Positions 52,342 through 62,645 of a stretch of 64,000 bases of DNA are shown one piece after another; positions within the stretch are counted from its first letter, which is position 1; every line of letters starts with the position of its first letter. A program made the position numbers and the translations under genes. Under the pieces are notes generated by a model. That model was not told the DNA's origin, searched no databases, and was given only the letters and a program-made list of their open reading frames with translations. This DNA is from Ctenosaura bakeri (Eukaryota > Chordata > Lepidosauria > Squamata > Iguanidae): the NCBI GenBank assembly GCA_948474755.1, contig CAOLHI010000351.1, positions 434,001 to 498,000 of the forward strand, read 5' to 3'.

Positions 52342-53389
52342 TTTTTGAATGTGAATTGAACACCAGTAAATTAATCTCAGGCATAAGAACTATGGAAGAA
52401 CTATATGAATTGTCTACCAATCTAAACAGAAAGTACCTGGCATAATTACACAGAAAGATATAGAACTGTTAGTGATTCAGTTTTCCAGCATTGCCCCTGC
52501 TGCTATTAGCATTGTACATACATGTCCAATTTCTGGAAATAATAGCATTTTAAAGTTGCTTTAAATGCACAGCCTATAGTGTGCTGGTGCACATCCTTTT
52601 GCAAATAACAGTTTTTCCTGATAAAAAGTCTGCCGTTACTTCTAATTCCATTAAATTCTATTTCATTTAGCTTAGTATCATATTAGGTCTTGTTTACTTG
52701 CACAAAACAATTGTAGTGATTAAACACAGCTGTAAAACACTTTTTTATGTGTGCTAAGCAAGGGGCAATCATTCCATGAACAAATTAAGAGTTGCTGTAA
52801 TACAGGGAAAACCTTTACTGTAATATTTTTTTATGATTTCTCCTGACTATTTTATTATTTTCTTTGCACTAGGTAATTAAATCACAGGTTCAATACAGCT
52901 GGAACAGTTGTAACCTATCATTTACACATTAATTGGTAGCATAGTTTATAATGATGTTTTGGAAGGTAACAACAAAATGGCCTCCTGTGCTATAGGCTGG
53001 AATTTGCCATTCTATGAAACATGGGTTAAGTACTCATTAACAGTTTATTTGTACAAGATATGATTCAGAACACCTTAGCACACTTTCCAAGCAAATTATG
53101 TGCTTCAAATCAGCTTTTTATTTTTCTTTGCTTTCCTTTTAATTTAAAATGTATACACCATCGGAAAAAAGGGAAAATGATAACAGAACAAAAATTAGCA
53201 TCATACAATCAAAGTCTGTATCCTTTCATCATATCAAGGTGCTGTTGGGAAGCCTTACAATATTTTTCTTTCCCCTGAAATTTCAGTTGATCCACAGAAG
53301 CATCATAAGAACCTAAATTGTTATTAGCAAACAAAATGAAAGGATTTCAAACATTTACAAATACATATTTGCTGCCAGACCATCTTACA
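52342..53389. other. Intergenic unique sequence
   Basis: Nothing recognised. Confidence 0.3.
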
Positions 53390-53484
53390 CTTTGAGGACT
53401 TTCAAATCAGTTAAGGCAAAATACTTGTGCATTTTATTTAAATACACAAGTGTGTTGGTTTAACTGATTTGAAGGTCCTCAAAG
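53390..53484. repeat. 95-nt near-perfect inverted repeat (hairpin)
   Basis: Arms 53390-53433 and 53441-53484 are complementary at 38 of 44 positions without gaps, leaving a 7-nt loop. Three of the six mismatches would be G:U pairs if transcribed on the plus strand. The outer terminus is CTTTGAGGACTTTCAAATCA. Size and shape resemble short palindromic MITEs that can give rise to microRNA-type hairpins, but expression is unknown. No target duplication was identified. Confidence 0.8.
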
Positions 53485-54224
53485 CTTGAGTGAAAGTGTT
53501 CCATCTGAAAACAGAATACAAATCCATTGATTACCCCTAAGTCTAAGAATGAGCACTGGTGGACTGGGAATGTTGCTTACAGGATATCCATAAAAGGCCG
53601 CGAGTGGCACAAGTGGAGAGACTGAGGAATAGGCAGGAGAATCTAGAAGTGAAATTATTTGAAAAACATCTAAAGAGCCATACAAAGAAGGTCAAAATCA
53701 GGCTATTGCCCATTGAATTGAGTTTCAGCTGGAATGACATATAGTAGGAGTAGAGAACCTTTGGGCTTCCACATGTTTGGATGACAGCTCCCACAGACTT
53801 TTAGTACTGGTTATGCTGAATTGGACTGATGTCAGCTGCAAGCTAAAACAGCTGAAGAACTAAGGTTTTCTCTGTTCTTGATTTAGAGACCGTACAGGTC
53901 AACAGCAACAAATAAGATAAGGAGCTGAAGTTATGATGAAACCAGGAAGGACAGTACAGATGTTGCTACTCTCACTTAGTGCAACCTGGACCAACTTTCC
54001 ATGAGAGATTAGGAGAGGACAAATGTGTGTTCCATAATAATGATTAATGGATCATTTCCCATTTTCAGGCACCAGTTATTATATAGTGGCAGAATGAAAG
54101 AGTACTGTATTTCTACCTTCCCCAGTGAAGGAAGGAAAGATGGACTAGATACTGTATTTTTTTAAAATCATCTTTTAATAGACTTACCTCTGAAACCAAT
54201 TGCTACTATGTTGCCTGCTTGTGT
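53485..54224. other. Intergenic unique sequence
   Basis: Nothing recognised. Confidence 0.3.
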
Positions 54225-54239
54225 GTTGCAGCATTTGTT

Positions 54240-54432
54240 GTTGCTGTGTACCTTCAAGTCATTTCTGACTTATGGTGACCCTCAGGTGAACCTATCATTG
54301 GGTTCTCTAGGGCTGAGAGTGTGTGACACACCCTAGGTCAACCAATGGGTTTCTATGGCCAAGTGGGGAATTGAACCCTGGTCTCCAGGGTTATAGCCTG
54401 ACACTCAGGCCACTACACCACTCTAGCTTTTT
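54240..54432 (-). repeat. Sauria-type tRNA SINE with 15-bp target duplication
   Basis: GTTGCAGCATTTGTT occurs at 54225-54239 and 54433-54447, bracketing the reversed SINE ('gtaccttcaagtcatttctgacttatggtgaccctcagg...' to 'ggccactacaccactctagc'). The central part is shorter than in the 42880 copy. The perfect duplication indicates a LINE-mediated insertion that is not very old. Confidence 0.85.
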
Positions 54433-54447
54433 GTTGCAGCATTTGTT

Positions 54448-55062
54448 TCCAGTTTTTAAAAAATGATTTAACAGGCTCTATTTTTAAATTGCTGAGCTGC
54501 ACCATCTAGCTAAATGCACGTATCAACATAGTTTGTGACTACAGGCTGCCCATCTGAAGCACTTACCTATTGGAACACTAAATCTTGTGGCTTGCTCGGC
54601 TCCTAGCTTTTCATTTTCTGTGAAAGAAGAAGTATCTTATTATACCAGGAAATATTTGTTTTTCAACTGCAGGAATTTCCAGTAACATTTGATTATTTCA
54701 CTGCTGTTAAACAGATTGTAATTTTAGCTGTTGAATATGTTGATCTTTTGCATAGAGAATTTGATTTGTGGTTGGCTCAGGAGTGGGAAGTGTGTAGGCC
54801 AGAAAATCCACAGTTAAGTTCTCAGTCCTGTGGCTATCTAGAGCACGGAACCTATTGTGTAAGAACTGTGATTGAGCAGAATCGAACCACAATTAAGGAG
54901 GGACATGTATTTTGAAGAATTTTTTTAATGCCTAATATTGGAAACTTTGGATTTAGAATGCTAGAAAACCAGGGTTCTAAATCAGACAGGGACAATAAAA
55001 CACATTCCTGATTGTGCATTTTCTAGTTAACAGAGGCAATGAGAGGGTAGAGCTAAGCATAG
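54448..55062. other. Intergenic unique sequence
   Basis: Nothing recognised. Confidence 0.3.
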
Positions 55063-55064
55063 TA

Positions 55065-55265
55065 CAGTCAGTCCTCCATATCTACAGATTCTGTGTTCAT
55101 GGATTCAACCATCCATGGCTTAAAAATATTTTTTAAAAATCCAAATTTATATAAGGGATGCCATTTTACTTCACCATTGTATATAATGGAACTTGAGCAT
55201 CTATGGATTTTGGTATCCATGGGAGATCCTGGAATCAAACCCTAGCAGATACTGAGGGTCCACTG
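55065..55265. mobile_element. Tigger/pogo-like MITE (MER2-like), TA target
   Basis: It begins CAGTCAGTCCTCCATATC and ends 'cagatactgagggtccactg', with TA at 55063-55064 and 55266-55267. 'ggattcaaccatccatgg' and 'aaaaatatttt' in the body are typical of this amniote-wide type. Confidence 0.75.
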
Positions 55266-55267
55266 TA

Positions 55268-55760
55268 GTTCCCATTCACTTGTGTACAATCTAGAATATA
55301 TGAATAGAGCTTAAGGGAGAACATGATACAGGTTTATAAAGTTATGCAAGGTGCGGAGAAAGTGGATGAAAAGAATTCTGTCCCATTTTTCATCATGTTA
55401 GGACCCAGGACTCATCTAATAAAATGTATTCAGGACAAGGAAAGCATGTCTACACAACACATTATGATGTTGAAGAATTCAATGCCAGAAGATGAAATGA
55501 CTGCTCATATGTTTTTAAGAAGGGATTGATTACACAAAGGCTTATGGAGAAGTGACTGGCTATTGGCCATGTTAGTAAATATTTACCTTTTGGGAATGAA
55601 GTTCATTTCTGAATACCTGTTGCTCAAGTCAAAAGACAAGGAAGGGCTATCTGGTTTGCAGGACTGGGCTTTCCAGCTCAATCTGACAAATTACCACTGG
55701 AAACATGAGACTAATCTGGTCTAAGGGAGTCTCCTTCCTATAGGGGAAAATTAAGCTGAA
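55268..55760. other. Intergenic unique sequence
   Basis: Nothing recognised; a 68-codon open frame at 55323-55529 has no recognisable motif. Confidence 0.3.
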
Positions 55761-56109
55761 CTTGGTTACTTATCACCACTTCCTAGTTCCTTATTTGTAT
55801 GACAATTCAAAACACAGCTAAATCCTTCAGATGAATCAAGACACAAGATATCAGTGCTCCTGAATGGGGAAAAAAATCTTCTAAATACCCCATATTGCAT
55901 ATTGCCATAATCAGGAAATTGTCCCCTTCAAGATTAAAAAAAAAATCCACTGTATGAAACCATTCTTGAAAATGACAGGTAAATCGATGACAGCAGAATA
56001 TAGCAAGAATCAATAAAGAAAAAACACTCTGCACCCTAAAAGAAACTGTGAGTTGCAACAATATACTCTCATGTCTTGGGGTTGCTCCTCTCTCAAGTGG
56101 AACTAATTT

Positions 56110-57075
56110 TGGTATGGTCTGGAGTCATTTTTAGGTACAAAGCACATTCAAATGAGCCAGCCTCTGCAAGTTAACAGAATAATAGGACAAAGAAAGAAGG
56201 AAGTGGTCTCTGTATCTCAAAACAAGCCTCAGGCCAACCCAGCTCATACACCTGCACATCTGGTGGATGCTTCTCTCTCAGATGGATCTGATTTCAGTCC
56301 AGCCCAGAATCGTTTCTGTGCACAGGACACATTTAATTGGGCAAACCTCTTCCAGTTAAGGTAAAAATCAGAGGGACAAACAAGGAACTGAGCTGGTGTG
56401 CACTAAAACAAGACTTGGGTCATCCCAGATCATATGCCCTCACAATCTGTTAAAGCTCTGTTTTTTGGATTTGATTAATTTCAGTCTGACCCCAGGTTCT
56501 TTAGTGCTTTCAATTCATGTTCTCATGTGCAAAATTGTGCCAATCAGGACAACAATCATCCTCAAAATAAGGAAGTAGCAGCTTGCACTCTGAAACAACT
56601 ACTGTGCCCCCCCAGCTCACGCACCCTCACATCCAGAACAGTGTCTTCTTTCAGATAGAAGTATTTCTTTCCAATTGAATTATCGTTATATGTGTAGCTC
56701 GCAGTCAAATGTGCCAGCTTCTGTTAGTTAGCACCAAAATCAAGCTAATAGGAAAAGAAACTCATCTTATGCACCTGAAGCAAGTAGTGGGTAGGCCCAA
56801 ATCATCTACTTTCACATCCATGGATGTCCCTCTCTGAGGTGAAGCTCAACCCATCAAGCCAAATGTTGTTTCCATCTCCACAGAACATTCAAATATCCAA
56901 AGCTGTGCCTATTAGCACAAGATTGATAAAAAAAAAAAAGGAACTCTGCACATCAGAACAAGCAGTTGGTCTTGCTAAATAATTCACCTTCTTTTCTGTG
57001 GTACTGTCCTCTCTGCAATTATAGTGTCTTCAGTCTAACTCAAAGCTTTTGCTACATGTAAGGTGCTTTCCTACT
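56110..57075 (+). repeat. Tandem array, five degenerate ~185-bp units (left arm)
   Basis: The marker 'acattcaaatgngccagc' recurs at about 56143, 56323, 56518, 56705 and 56885, giving spacings of 180, 195, 187 and 180. Each unit then carries a 'ttagcacaa'-like block, a 'gcaccn-aaacaag' block, a 'cccagatcat-caccctcacatcca' block and a 'ctctctcagatggatctgatttcagtc' block in the same order. Confidence 0.7.
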
Positions 57076-57299
57076 GATAGCCTGGAAATAACTTGTTTAG
57101 TAATTAGTTAATTAACTCATCAGATATTTAATACATTCAATTCCCAAGTAATACTATCCTAAGGGGAAGAGTATGTTTTGTGTTGTAGAGATGATAGTTT
57201 TTTACTTCCTTCTGGACACTTTCTTTAGTAATCATCATACACTAACTGTGGCACGAATGTGAACCAAGAAATTTGTACAACAATGCACAATACAAACTG

Positions 57300-58140
57300 T
57301 TACCCCAAAAGGCAGAGGACCTTGAAGTCCACCAGCAGTGCAGGTGTCTCCTTAAAAAGGTAGGGAATTAAAGCTCAAAGGAGGCCTGTGAGAGCAGGGT
57401 AACTACAGGATCTAACTGCAGGATACTAACTGCAAGACACTAGTTGAGAGTCCAAAGAATGTTTTATTGGGGAATTCACAGACACACGCAAGAAATCAAG
57501 CAGTCTCATGAACCATAAAAGGCTAGTGAAGGGAGAAGCAAGAAAGGTTGGACAGAAAGAGATTTTGGATGTATAGGGGGATATTTACTGGTCCTAGAGC
57601 AGAGTATCAAAGAGATATGGCTCAAACACGAGAATCTGAGGGCAACATGGAGGAACAAGAGTCTGGCGTGCAGCATGACATTCAAAGTACTAGCAAAAGC
57701 CAGGGTTGGAGGTAGAGTTAAATTCCCTTTTTCTTACTCTGAAGGGGTGTTAATGATCTTTGGCTGGGGTTTTCATACCCCTTTTCCTACTCTGAAGGGG
57801 CGATTATTAATGGCAGAATAAACAAAAGGGGTCCGGAACAGACTGATTATCTTATTTTGGGTGACAAAACTTTGATGGGAGTCCTCACAGCCTCTTAATG
57901 TCTTGGTTCGGTAATGTAAATAGGAGAGGTTTTGGTAGGAAATGCACGCAGTAGAGGTGCTTCCCTGCCACCCTTGGGTATTTCACTGGCTATTGTATTC
58001 AGATTTTGGGTCATTGATAAAATTACTTGAAATCTGCTTACTCCAGGCTTTCTTGCTTAATTCTTCTTGACCTTATGGCCTGGCCGTGCAGACCTAGCTC
58101 ATAAGTGCCCAATTTCTATATAACATTTCACGCCAAATAA
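57300..58140. other. Core of the foldback structure, possible LTR-like insert
   Basis: 'aatgttttattggggaattcacagacacacgc' near 57460 recalls the reversed polyadenylation region of an LTR, as at 1100. There are also two near-identical 'ccctttttc-tactctgaaggggng' blocks at about 57725 and 57780. No ends were established. Confidence 0.2.
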
Positions 58141-58259
58141 ATGATATTTCTTGCCATTCATGCTATGTCATGTGATAGGTCTCTAAGGCATGGTAACAAA
58201 ACTAGTCTAAAATATGCTTTATATAATCCCTAATTCATTCAGAGAAATTATAATATTTT

Positions 58260-58425
58260 TCTTTTATACATGACTTGGCTTCCCTGTAGAAGTCTTGAAA
58301 CAGAGTTTGCATGGGCGTCTTTCAGGAGTGCTCTAGTTGTATATTCCTGCCTGGCAGGGGGTTGGGCTAGATGGCCTTTGCAGACTCCTGCCAACTCTAA
58401 GGTTCCATTAATGTATGATTGTCCC
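58260..58425 (+). repeat. CR1 LINE 3' end
   Basis: 'tgtatattcctgcctggcagggggttgggctagatggcctttgcagactcctgccaactctaaggttcc' is the standard CR1 3' terminal sequence. It lies inside the foldback core, so it either inserted there or was carried along. Confidence 0.75.
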
Positions 58426-58779
58426 CGTGCTGTCTCTCTTCCTTCTTCCTGTGTTGTTCTGCCTGTCTTCCATATTTCTTTTTTTTAATTTCTTTTTATT
58501 AAAAAAGGGAACAAATATTAACATACATGTTTCAATTAACTACAGGGCCATGTGCTGAATTTCCAACAATCCAGAAAGTTCTGAAGTAGCAGGACTTCCT
58601 GTTTTTCCAAAACTGACAGAGACAGAGGCAATCCATCCTATCAAATTCCACCAGGTCTTCACAAACTATACTACAATAGTATATTTTTTAACTTCAGTGT
58701 TATTTGGAGAATTTAAGCAGTTAGGTGAAATTGCTAGAACTTAAGAAATTAGTTAACTAGCTATTTTTCGGCTGTTAGT

Positions 58780-59530
58780 CGGTCTTTGCCATATGTGTAG
58801 AAATAGCTTTGGCATGAATGGAAGCCATTGTCATCTCAGACAGGAGAGGGTCACAGGAATGCAACTGGAGTAGTGCACCACTTGTTTTCAGGTACACTAG
58901 TGTTTTGTTTCATTTATAGGTCAATTTTTGGGGTGAATGGCATAGGCTGCCAAATTTGAATGTGTTATGTACACAAAAAGAGGTTTTGAGTGAAGCAGGA
59001 ATAAAGGCCATCTCACAGAGAATTTTTTCCTGGATCTAAGAGTATACAACTGAAAATTATCAGCTGCTTGTTTAGGGTATAGAGGACTGGTCACATATCT
59101 ATAGCAAATTTTGTGCCGGTGGGCGCAGGTCATCACACTTGAATGCACTCTGTGTATAGCAATGTTTTTGTTATGGACTGAAACATATGCCATTGCACAG
59201 AAGAGAAGCCCCCTCTATAAGATTTGAGGTGACCCTGGGGTCCGTTTTGGAATACACAGATCCAGTTCCCTATTTGTTACGCTGGTATTTGTATTTACTG
59301 GGAGAGGTTTGCATATTTGCATTTGCTCTGTGCATAGGACTGGACCAAAATCACTTCCAGTTGAGGAAGAAGAATGTTCCAGACATGAAGGTGTATATCT
59401 TAGGTTGGCCCAAGGGTTGTGTTCAGCTACAGAGGCCCAGTTCCTTATTTACTTGTCCCATTTTTGTGTTAAGTGGCAGAGATTGGCCCATCTGAATGTA
59501 TCCTGCTCATGGAAATGACTCTGGACCAGA
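58780..59530 (-). repeat. Tandem array, four to five degenerate ~185-bp units (right arm)
   Basis: In reverse orientation to the left array. The marker 'tttgaatgtgt-ctgtgca' recurs at about 58945, 59135, 59312 and 59487 (spacings about 190, 177, 175), with a degraded fifth near 58785. 'ggactggaccaaaatcacttcca' corresponds to the complement of the left-arm 'gatctgatttcagtccagcc'. Confidence 0.65.
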
Positions 59531-60045
59531 GTGAAATCAGTTCCATAGGAAAGAGGAGCAGCTGGCAGAACCAAGAGTGTGTCGTTTGCTGTGATCCACA
59601 GCTTCTTTTAAGTTAAGAATGTTTATTTTTTCTTTATTGATTCTTGCCACCTTCTACTATCATCCATTTATCTGTCATTTTCGAGAATGGTTTCATGGAG
59701 TGTAATATTTTTTTTTTTTTGAAGAGGACCATTTTTTATGGCAGCATGCAGTATGGGGCATTTATAAGGTATTTTGGGGGTTCAGGGTACTTGAAACCTT
59801 GTATCTTGATTCAGCCGAAGGATTTAGCTCTGTTTTGAATTTTTGCACAAACAAGTCGCTGGGAAATAAAGTAACCTCGTTAGGGAATGAGTGTACTCTC
59901 CTTCGGTGCGAGGCGCAGCTGGTGCAGTCACAAGGCTCCTCATGCCTACTGTGTACATTTTGGAACACTATGAAATCTGTGGTTCACTGAAACAAGGTGC
60001 CCAAGACGTTTCAGATTGGCCTCCATGCAAACCCCTCTGTAAATA

Positions 60046-60398
60046 CAGCCAGCCCTCCACATTTCCGGGGTTCAGTTTTTTGGACTTGATTATTCATGGA
60101 TTATTTGCTTTCACCTCTGCCGCCTCCCTATGCCATTTTTAATAGGGACTGCAAGCCTCGTGAAACTGAGAAACTGTGACCAAGGCTTGTAAGTCCCTAT
60201 TAAAAATGGTGTGGGGCAGCAGTGGAGGTGGCAGTAAGCCCCACCAGCCCCCCACTTCTGTCTTGTGAAGTATGCCTCAAAGGAATCCATGGTGGGTTGA
60301 ATATGGTGAGTGTATCTTTTTCGTGTGGTTATTAACATTTTTTTCACTTTCACGGGGGTCCTGTGCCCCTAACCCTGGTGAATGTAGAGGGCCGACTG
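60046..60398. mobile_element. Tigger/pogo-like MITE with internal hairpin, TA target
   Basis: It begins CAGCCAGCCCTCCACATTTC and ends 'ggtgaatgtagagggccgactg', with TA at 60044-60045 and 60399-60400. Inside, 'ccatttttaatagggact-gcaagcc' (60133) is complementary to 'ggcttgtaagtccctattaaaaatgg' (60184), part of a longer stem from about 60112 to 60233. Confidence 0.65.
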
Positions 60399-60617
60399 TA
60401 CACAAGGGACACATAGGGAGGCAGGGCTCATGCTCGCGCTCCCGTAATAACTCTCCACATTTCTTTGACTGTGGAAGGGTTCAAACGAAGCTTTGCTCCC
60501 CCCACCCCCATAACGAGACCCACACCAGCTAGTCTTAGGCGCCGACTAAGCAGCCCTGAGAGGAAAAGGGTGGTGAGAGAAAGCAGGGGCTTTGGCGCGA
60601 GCGCCCCTGTGCGCGCC

Positions 60618-60677
60618 ATGGCGGAACCAGGCAGGGCTGCCGGCAGAAGCGCGGGAAGGGAAGGAGAGGCGGGCTGA
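60618..60677 (+). other. Candidate upstream ORF, 19 codons
   Basis: An ATG in a strong context (gccATGg) opens a frame MAEPGRAAGRSAGREGEAG that stops 143 bases before the NT5DC1 ATG. It would be a translated upstream ORF only if transcription starts before 60618. Confidence 0.3.
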
Positions 60678-60820
60678 AGAAGCTCCGGGTGACTGAGCCG
60701 CGGGACACCAGCGGCGGCTCGCAGCCGGCAGAGCAAGAGCTGCTATTGCAGGAAGCCGCTACCCCACGCGCAGCCAAGAGGCGGCTTCCTTTCGCGGAGG
60801 GAAGCGCCAGCGCCGGCGCC

Positions 60821-60913
60821 ATGGCCCGCTCCTTCTGCCTGGCCGACTGCGAAGTGATTGGCTTCGACCTGGACCACACGCTGTGCCGCTACAACCTTGT
60901 GGAGACCGCCCGG
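60821..60913 (+). CDS. NT5DC1: NT5DC1 exon 1: N-terminus with HAD catalytic motif
   Basis: The 93-nt first coding exon has 31 codons and the donor CCGG|gtgaga. The ATG sits in a strong context (gcgccATGG). The peptide MARSFCLADCEVIGFDLDHT continues LCRYNLVETAR. The GFDLDHTLCRYN segment is HAD motif I (DxDxT), where the first Asp would be the phosphoryl-accepting nucleophile and the second the acid/base. This is the start of the cytosolic 5'-nucleotidase family protein NT5DC1 (about 455 residues in human, recalled), whose substrate is not well established. The next exon was not found up to 64000. FRK lies divergently about 17 kb upstream, as in human. Confidence 0.92.
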
Positions 60914-61497
60914 GTGAGAGAGAGACGCGGGAGGGAGGGAAGGAGCCAGCGAAGCCGATAAAAGGGGGAAAGGACTGGTGGGTTGCTGGCTAGCCTGTGC
61001 GCACTCAAGACCCAGCCTTGCCAGCGGCGCGGGGAAAAGTCCGCGGAGGCTGCCGGGCTGGGGCTTGCAAAACGGGACTCCCAAGCCGCGTCTCGGGGGG
61101 TTGGGAGGCTTGTCAGGAGCGGGGGTGGGCGGGTGCGGGGAAGGCGCCGCTTCCGTGCCGGCGAGCGTGTTACCGGCGGCTAAAAGTGGCGCTCTGACGT
61201 CTTTCTGCTGCTAAAAGAAGTCCCAGAGGCGTCGGACGGGGACCGAGGCGCGCTGCTGAAGGAAACGCGGGGAGGCGGCGCGTTCTCTCTCCACCGGCCC
61301 AAATGGCCCTCCTTTGGGCAGGCCCGCTGGGTTTGTGGGACTCTGCAAGTCCTCCTCCCAGTTCCTGGGCTGGCCTCTCCTAAAGTGTACCCACTAGGAG
61401 AAGAAACGGAAGTGCTTGACTTCTGAGTTAATATTCCGTAGGTTTTGGCACTCGTAGGTTATAATCCTTCCTGCCCTTATGTGTTGGAAAGGACGCT

Positions 61498-61676
61498 GGC
61501 CATTTCCGCACTAGCCTGTTGTAGCGCGATGGTTCCACTTTCAACCTCCTCTGGATCCTGGGGTTTGCAGTTTCGGGAGGGGCCGGCCGGCCCCTCCCGA
61601 AACTGCAAACCCCAGGATTCCAGAGGAGGTTGAAAGTGGAACCATCGCGCTACAACAGGCTAGTGCGGAAATGGCC
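61498..61676. mobile_element. Foldback MITE, copy D (near-perfect palindrome)
   Basis: Each arm is about 89 bases and the two are complementary except for one inserted A (ggatcc / ggaatcc) and the few central bases. The centre is 'ggggccggccggcccc'. Variants such as 'cctgttgtagcgcgatggttcc' and 'aacctcctctgg' occur in both arms here and in no other copy. It lies in NT5DC1 intron 1, about 600 bases after exon 1. Confidence 0.9.
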
Positions 61677-61829
61677 TCTGGTTGAAGGCGGTGAGACTGG
61701 CTTCTGTTTATTCAGAGATTAGTTCATTTGTGTTACTCCCAGGCAAGAAGGTAGTGATCCCAATGTTTGTAGTTCAGGATACACAGTGTTGTAAATGTCT
61801 ACATGAACTTTTATTTATTTAAAAATATT

Positions 61830-62028
61830 TGTTGTTTGTTTTTACTTTCAAATCATTTCTGCCTTATGGCAACCCTCAAAACAAACCTATTACGAGGTTT
61901 TCTGGGGGCTGAGAGAGTGTGATGCGCCCAAAGTTTTCCCATGGATTTCCATAGCCGAGTGGTGAACTGAACTCTGGTCTCCAGTCATAGTCCAGCGCTC
62001 AAACCATAACAGTGAACTGGCTCAAAAA
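61830..62028 (-). repeat. Sauria-type tRNA SINE
   Basis: Reversed on the plus strand: 'actttcaaatcatttctgccttatggcaaccctcaaaacaaacc', 'catggatttccatagccgagtggtgaactgaactctgg', ending 'cataacagtgaactggctc'. Confidence 0.7.
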
Positions 62029-62279
62029 TACTGTACCCATGTAATAATTTATTTATATTTGAAGCTGATTATCATATATGTGATAAAAATGTTTTAAAAA
62101 CATGACAGTGCTACAGTGCACTTTTCTACCTTTGATTCTGAAAAACCACGTTTGCATTTGCTTGGATAAAATATGTTCTTTTACCAAGAAAATAAACTTG
62201 CAGGCAAGCAAATGTCCTTGACTGTGCAGTACATCAAGCGTCTCTCTCTCACTTGTTTTTTTGTTATATCATCTCACAG

Positions 62280-62440
62280 CCCTACCCAAAGGAGCTCAGG
62301 ACTTGTGGCCTGGCCCCAGTTTAGCTTCACAACAATCCTATGAGGCGGTTATATTTGGACAGTAACAGGGCCAAAGTCACCAATGAGCACATGGCTTAAA
62401 TAGGAATTTAAACTCTGGTCTTCCACGTATTAGTCTAACA
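62280..62440 (-). repeat. MIR-like SINE, reversed
   Basis: 'cacaacaatcctatgaggcgg', 'gggccaaagtcaccaatgagcacatggcttaaataggaatttaaactctggtcttcc' follow the order of a reversed MIR/CORE-SINE. It is diverged. Confidence 0.5.
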
Positions 62441-62469
62441 TGGTCCAGCATGCACTGAAGTCCCTTAAT

Positions 62470-62645
62470 TTGTTGTGTGCCTTCAAATCATTTCCAACTT
62501 ATGGTGACCCCAAGACAACCCTATTTTGGGGGCTGGCAGTGTGTTGATGCACTGAAGGTCACCTAGTAGGTTTCCATGGCTGAGCAGGGATTCAAGCCCT
62601 GATTCCCAGGGTCGTAGTCCAACATTCAAACCACTATAGCACACT
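62470..62645 (-). repeat. Sauria-type tRNA SINE
   Basis: Reversed on the plus strand: 'ttgttgtgtgccttcaaatcatttccaacttatggtgaccccaag', 'aggtttccatggctgagcagggattcaagccctgattcccagggtcgtagtcc', 'caaaccactatagcacactg'. Confidence 0.8.

Larger units (their letters stand above)
55761..59881. mobile_element. Large foldback structure: inverted arms with ~185-bp tandem units
   Basis: The left arm (55761-57075) and right arm (58780-59881) are diverged reverse complements. The outer ~300 bp pair clearly: 'gctaaatccttcagatgaatcaagacacaag' (55820) with the complement of 59790-59830, 'tgaaaccattcttgaaaatgacag' (55957) with 59670-59695, and 'agaatcaataaagaaaaaa' (56008) with 59630-59648. Next to these, each arm holds four to five degenerate tandem units. 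The core (57076-58779) has no transposase that I can see. Ends and target duplication could not be fixed. It could be a foldback transposon or an inverted duplication of a satellite-bearing repeat. Confidence 0.65.
60430..61380. promoter_or_regulatory. NT5DC1: CpG-rich promoter region of NT5DC1
   Basis: CpG dinucleotides and GC content rise sharply here compared with the AT-rich flanks, and the region spans the first coding exon. This is the usual form of a broadly expressed vertebrate promoter. The start site could not be placed from sequence. Confidence 0.75.

Noticed and set aside
59187..59495. 102-codon open frame on the plus strand
   Set aside because: It lies within the tandem units of the foldback arm, and the similarity to the other arm is nucleotide-level inverted repetition rather than protein conservation.
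60428..61214. Several overlapping open frames of 60-114 codons on both strands
   Set aside because: They are high-GC background frames in the CpG-rich NT5DC1 promoter region; only the frame at 60821-60913 has family motifs and a correct donor.
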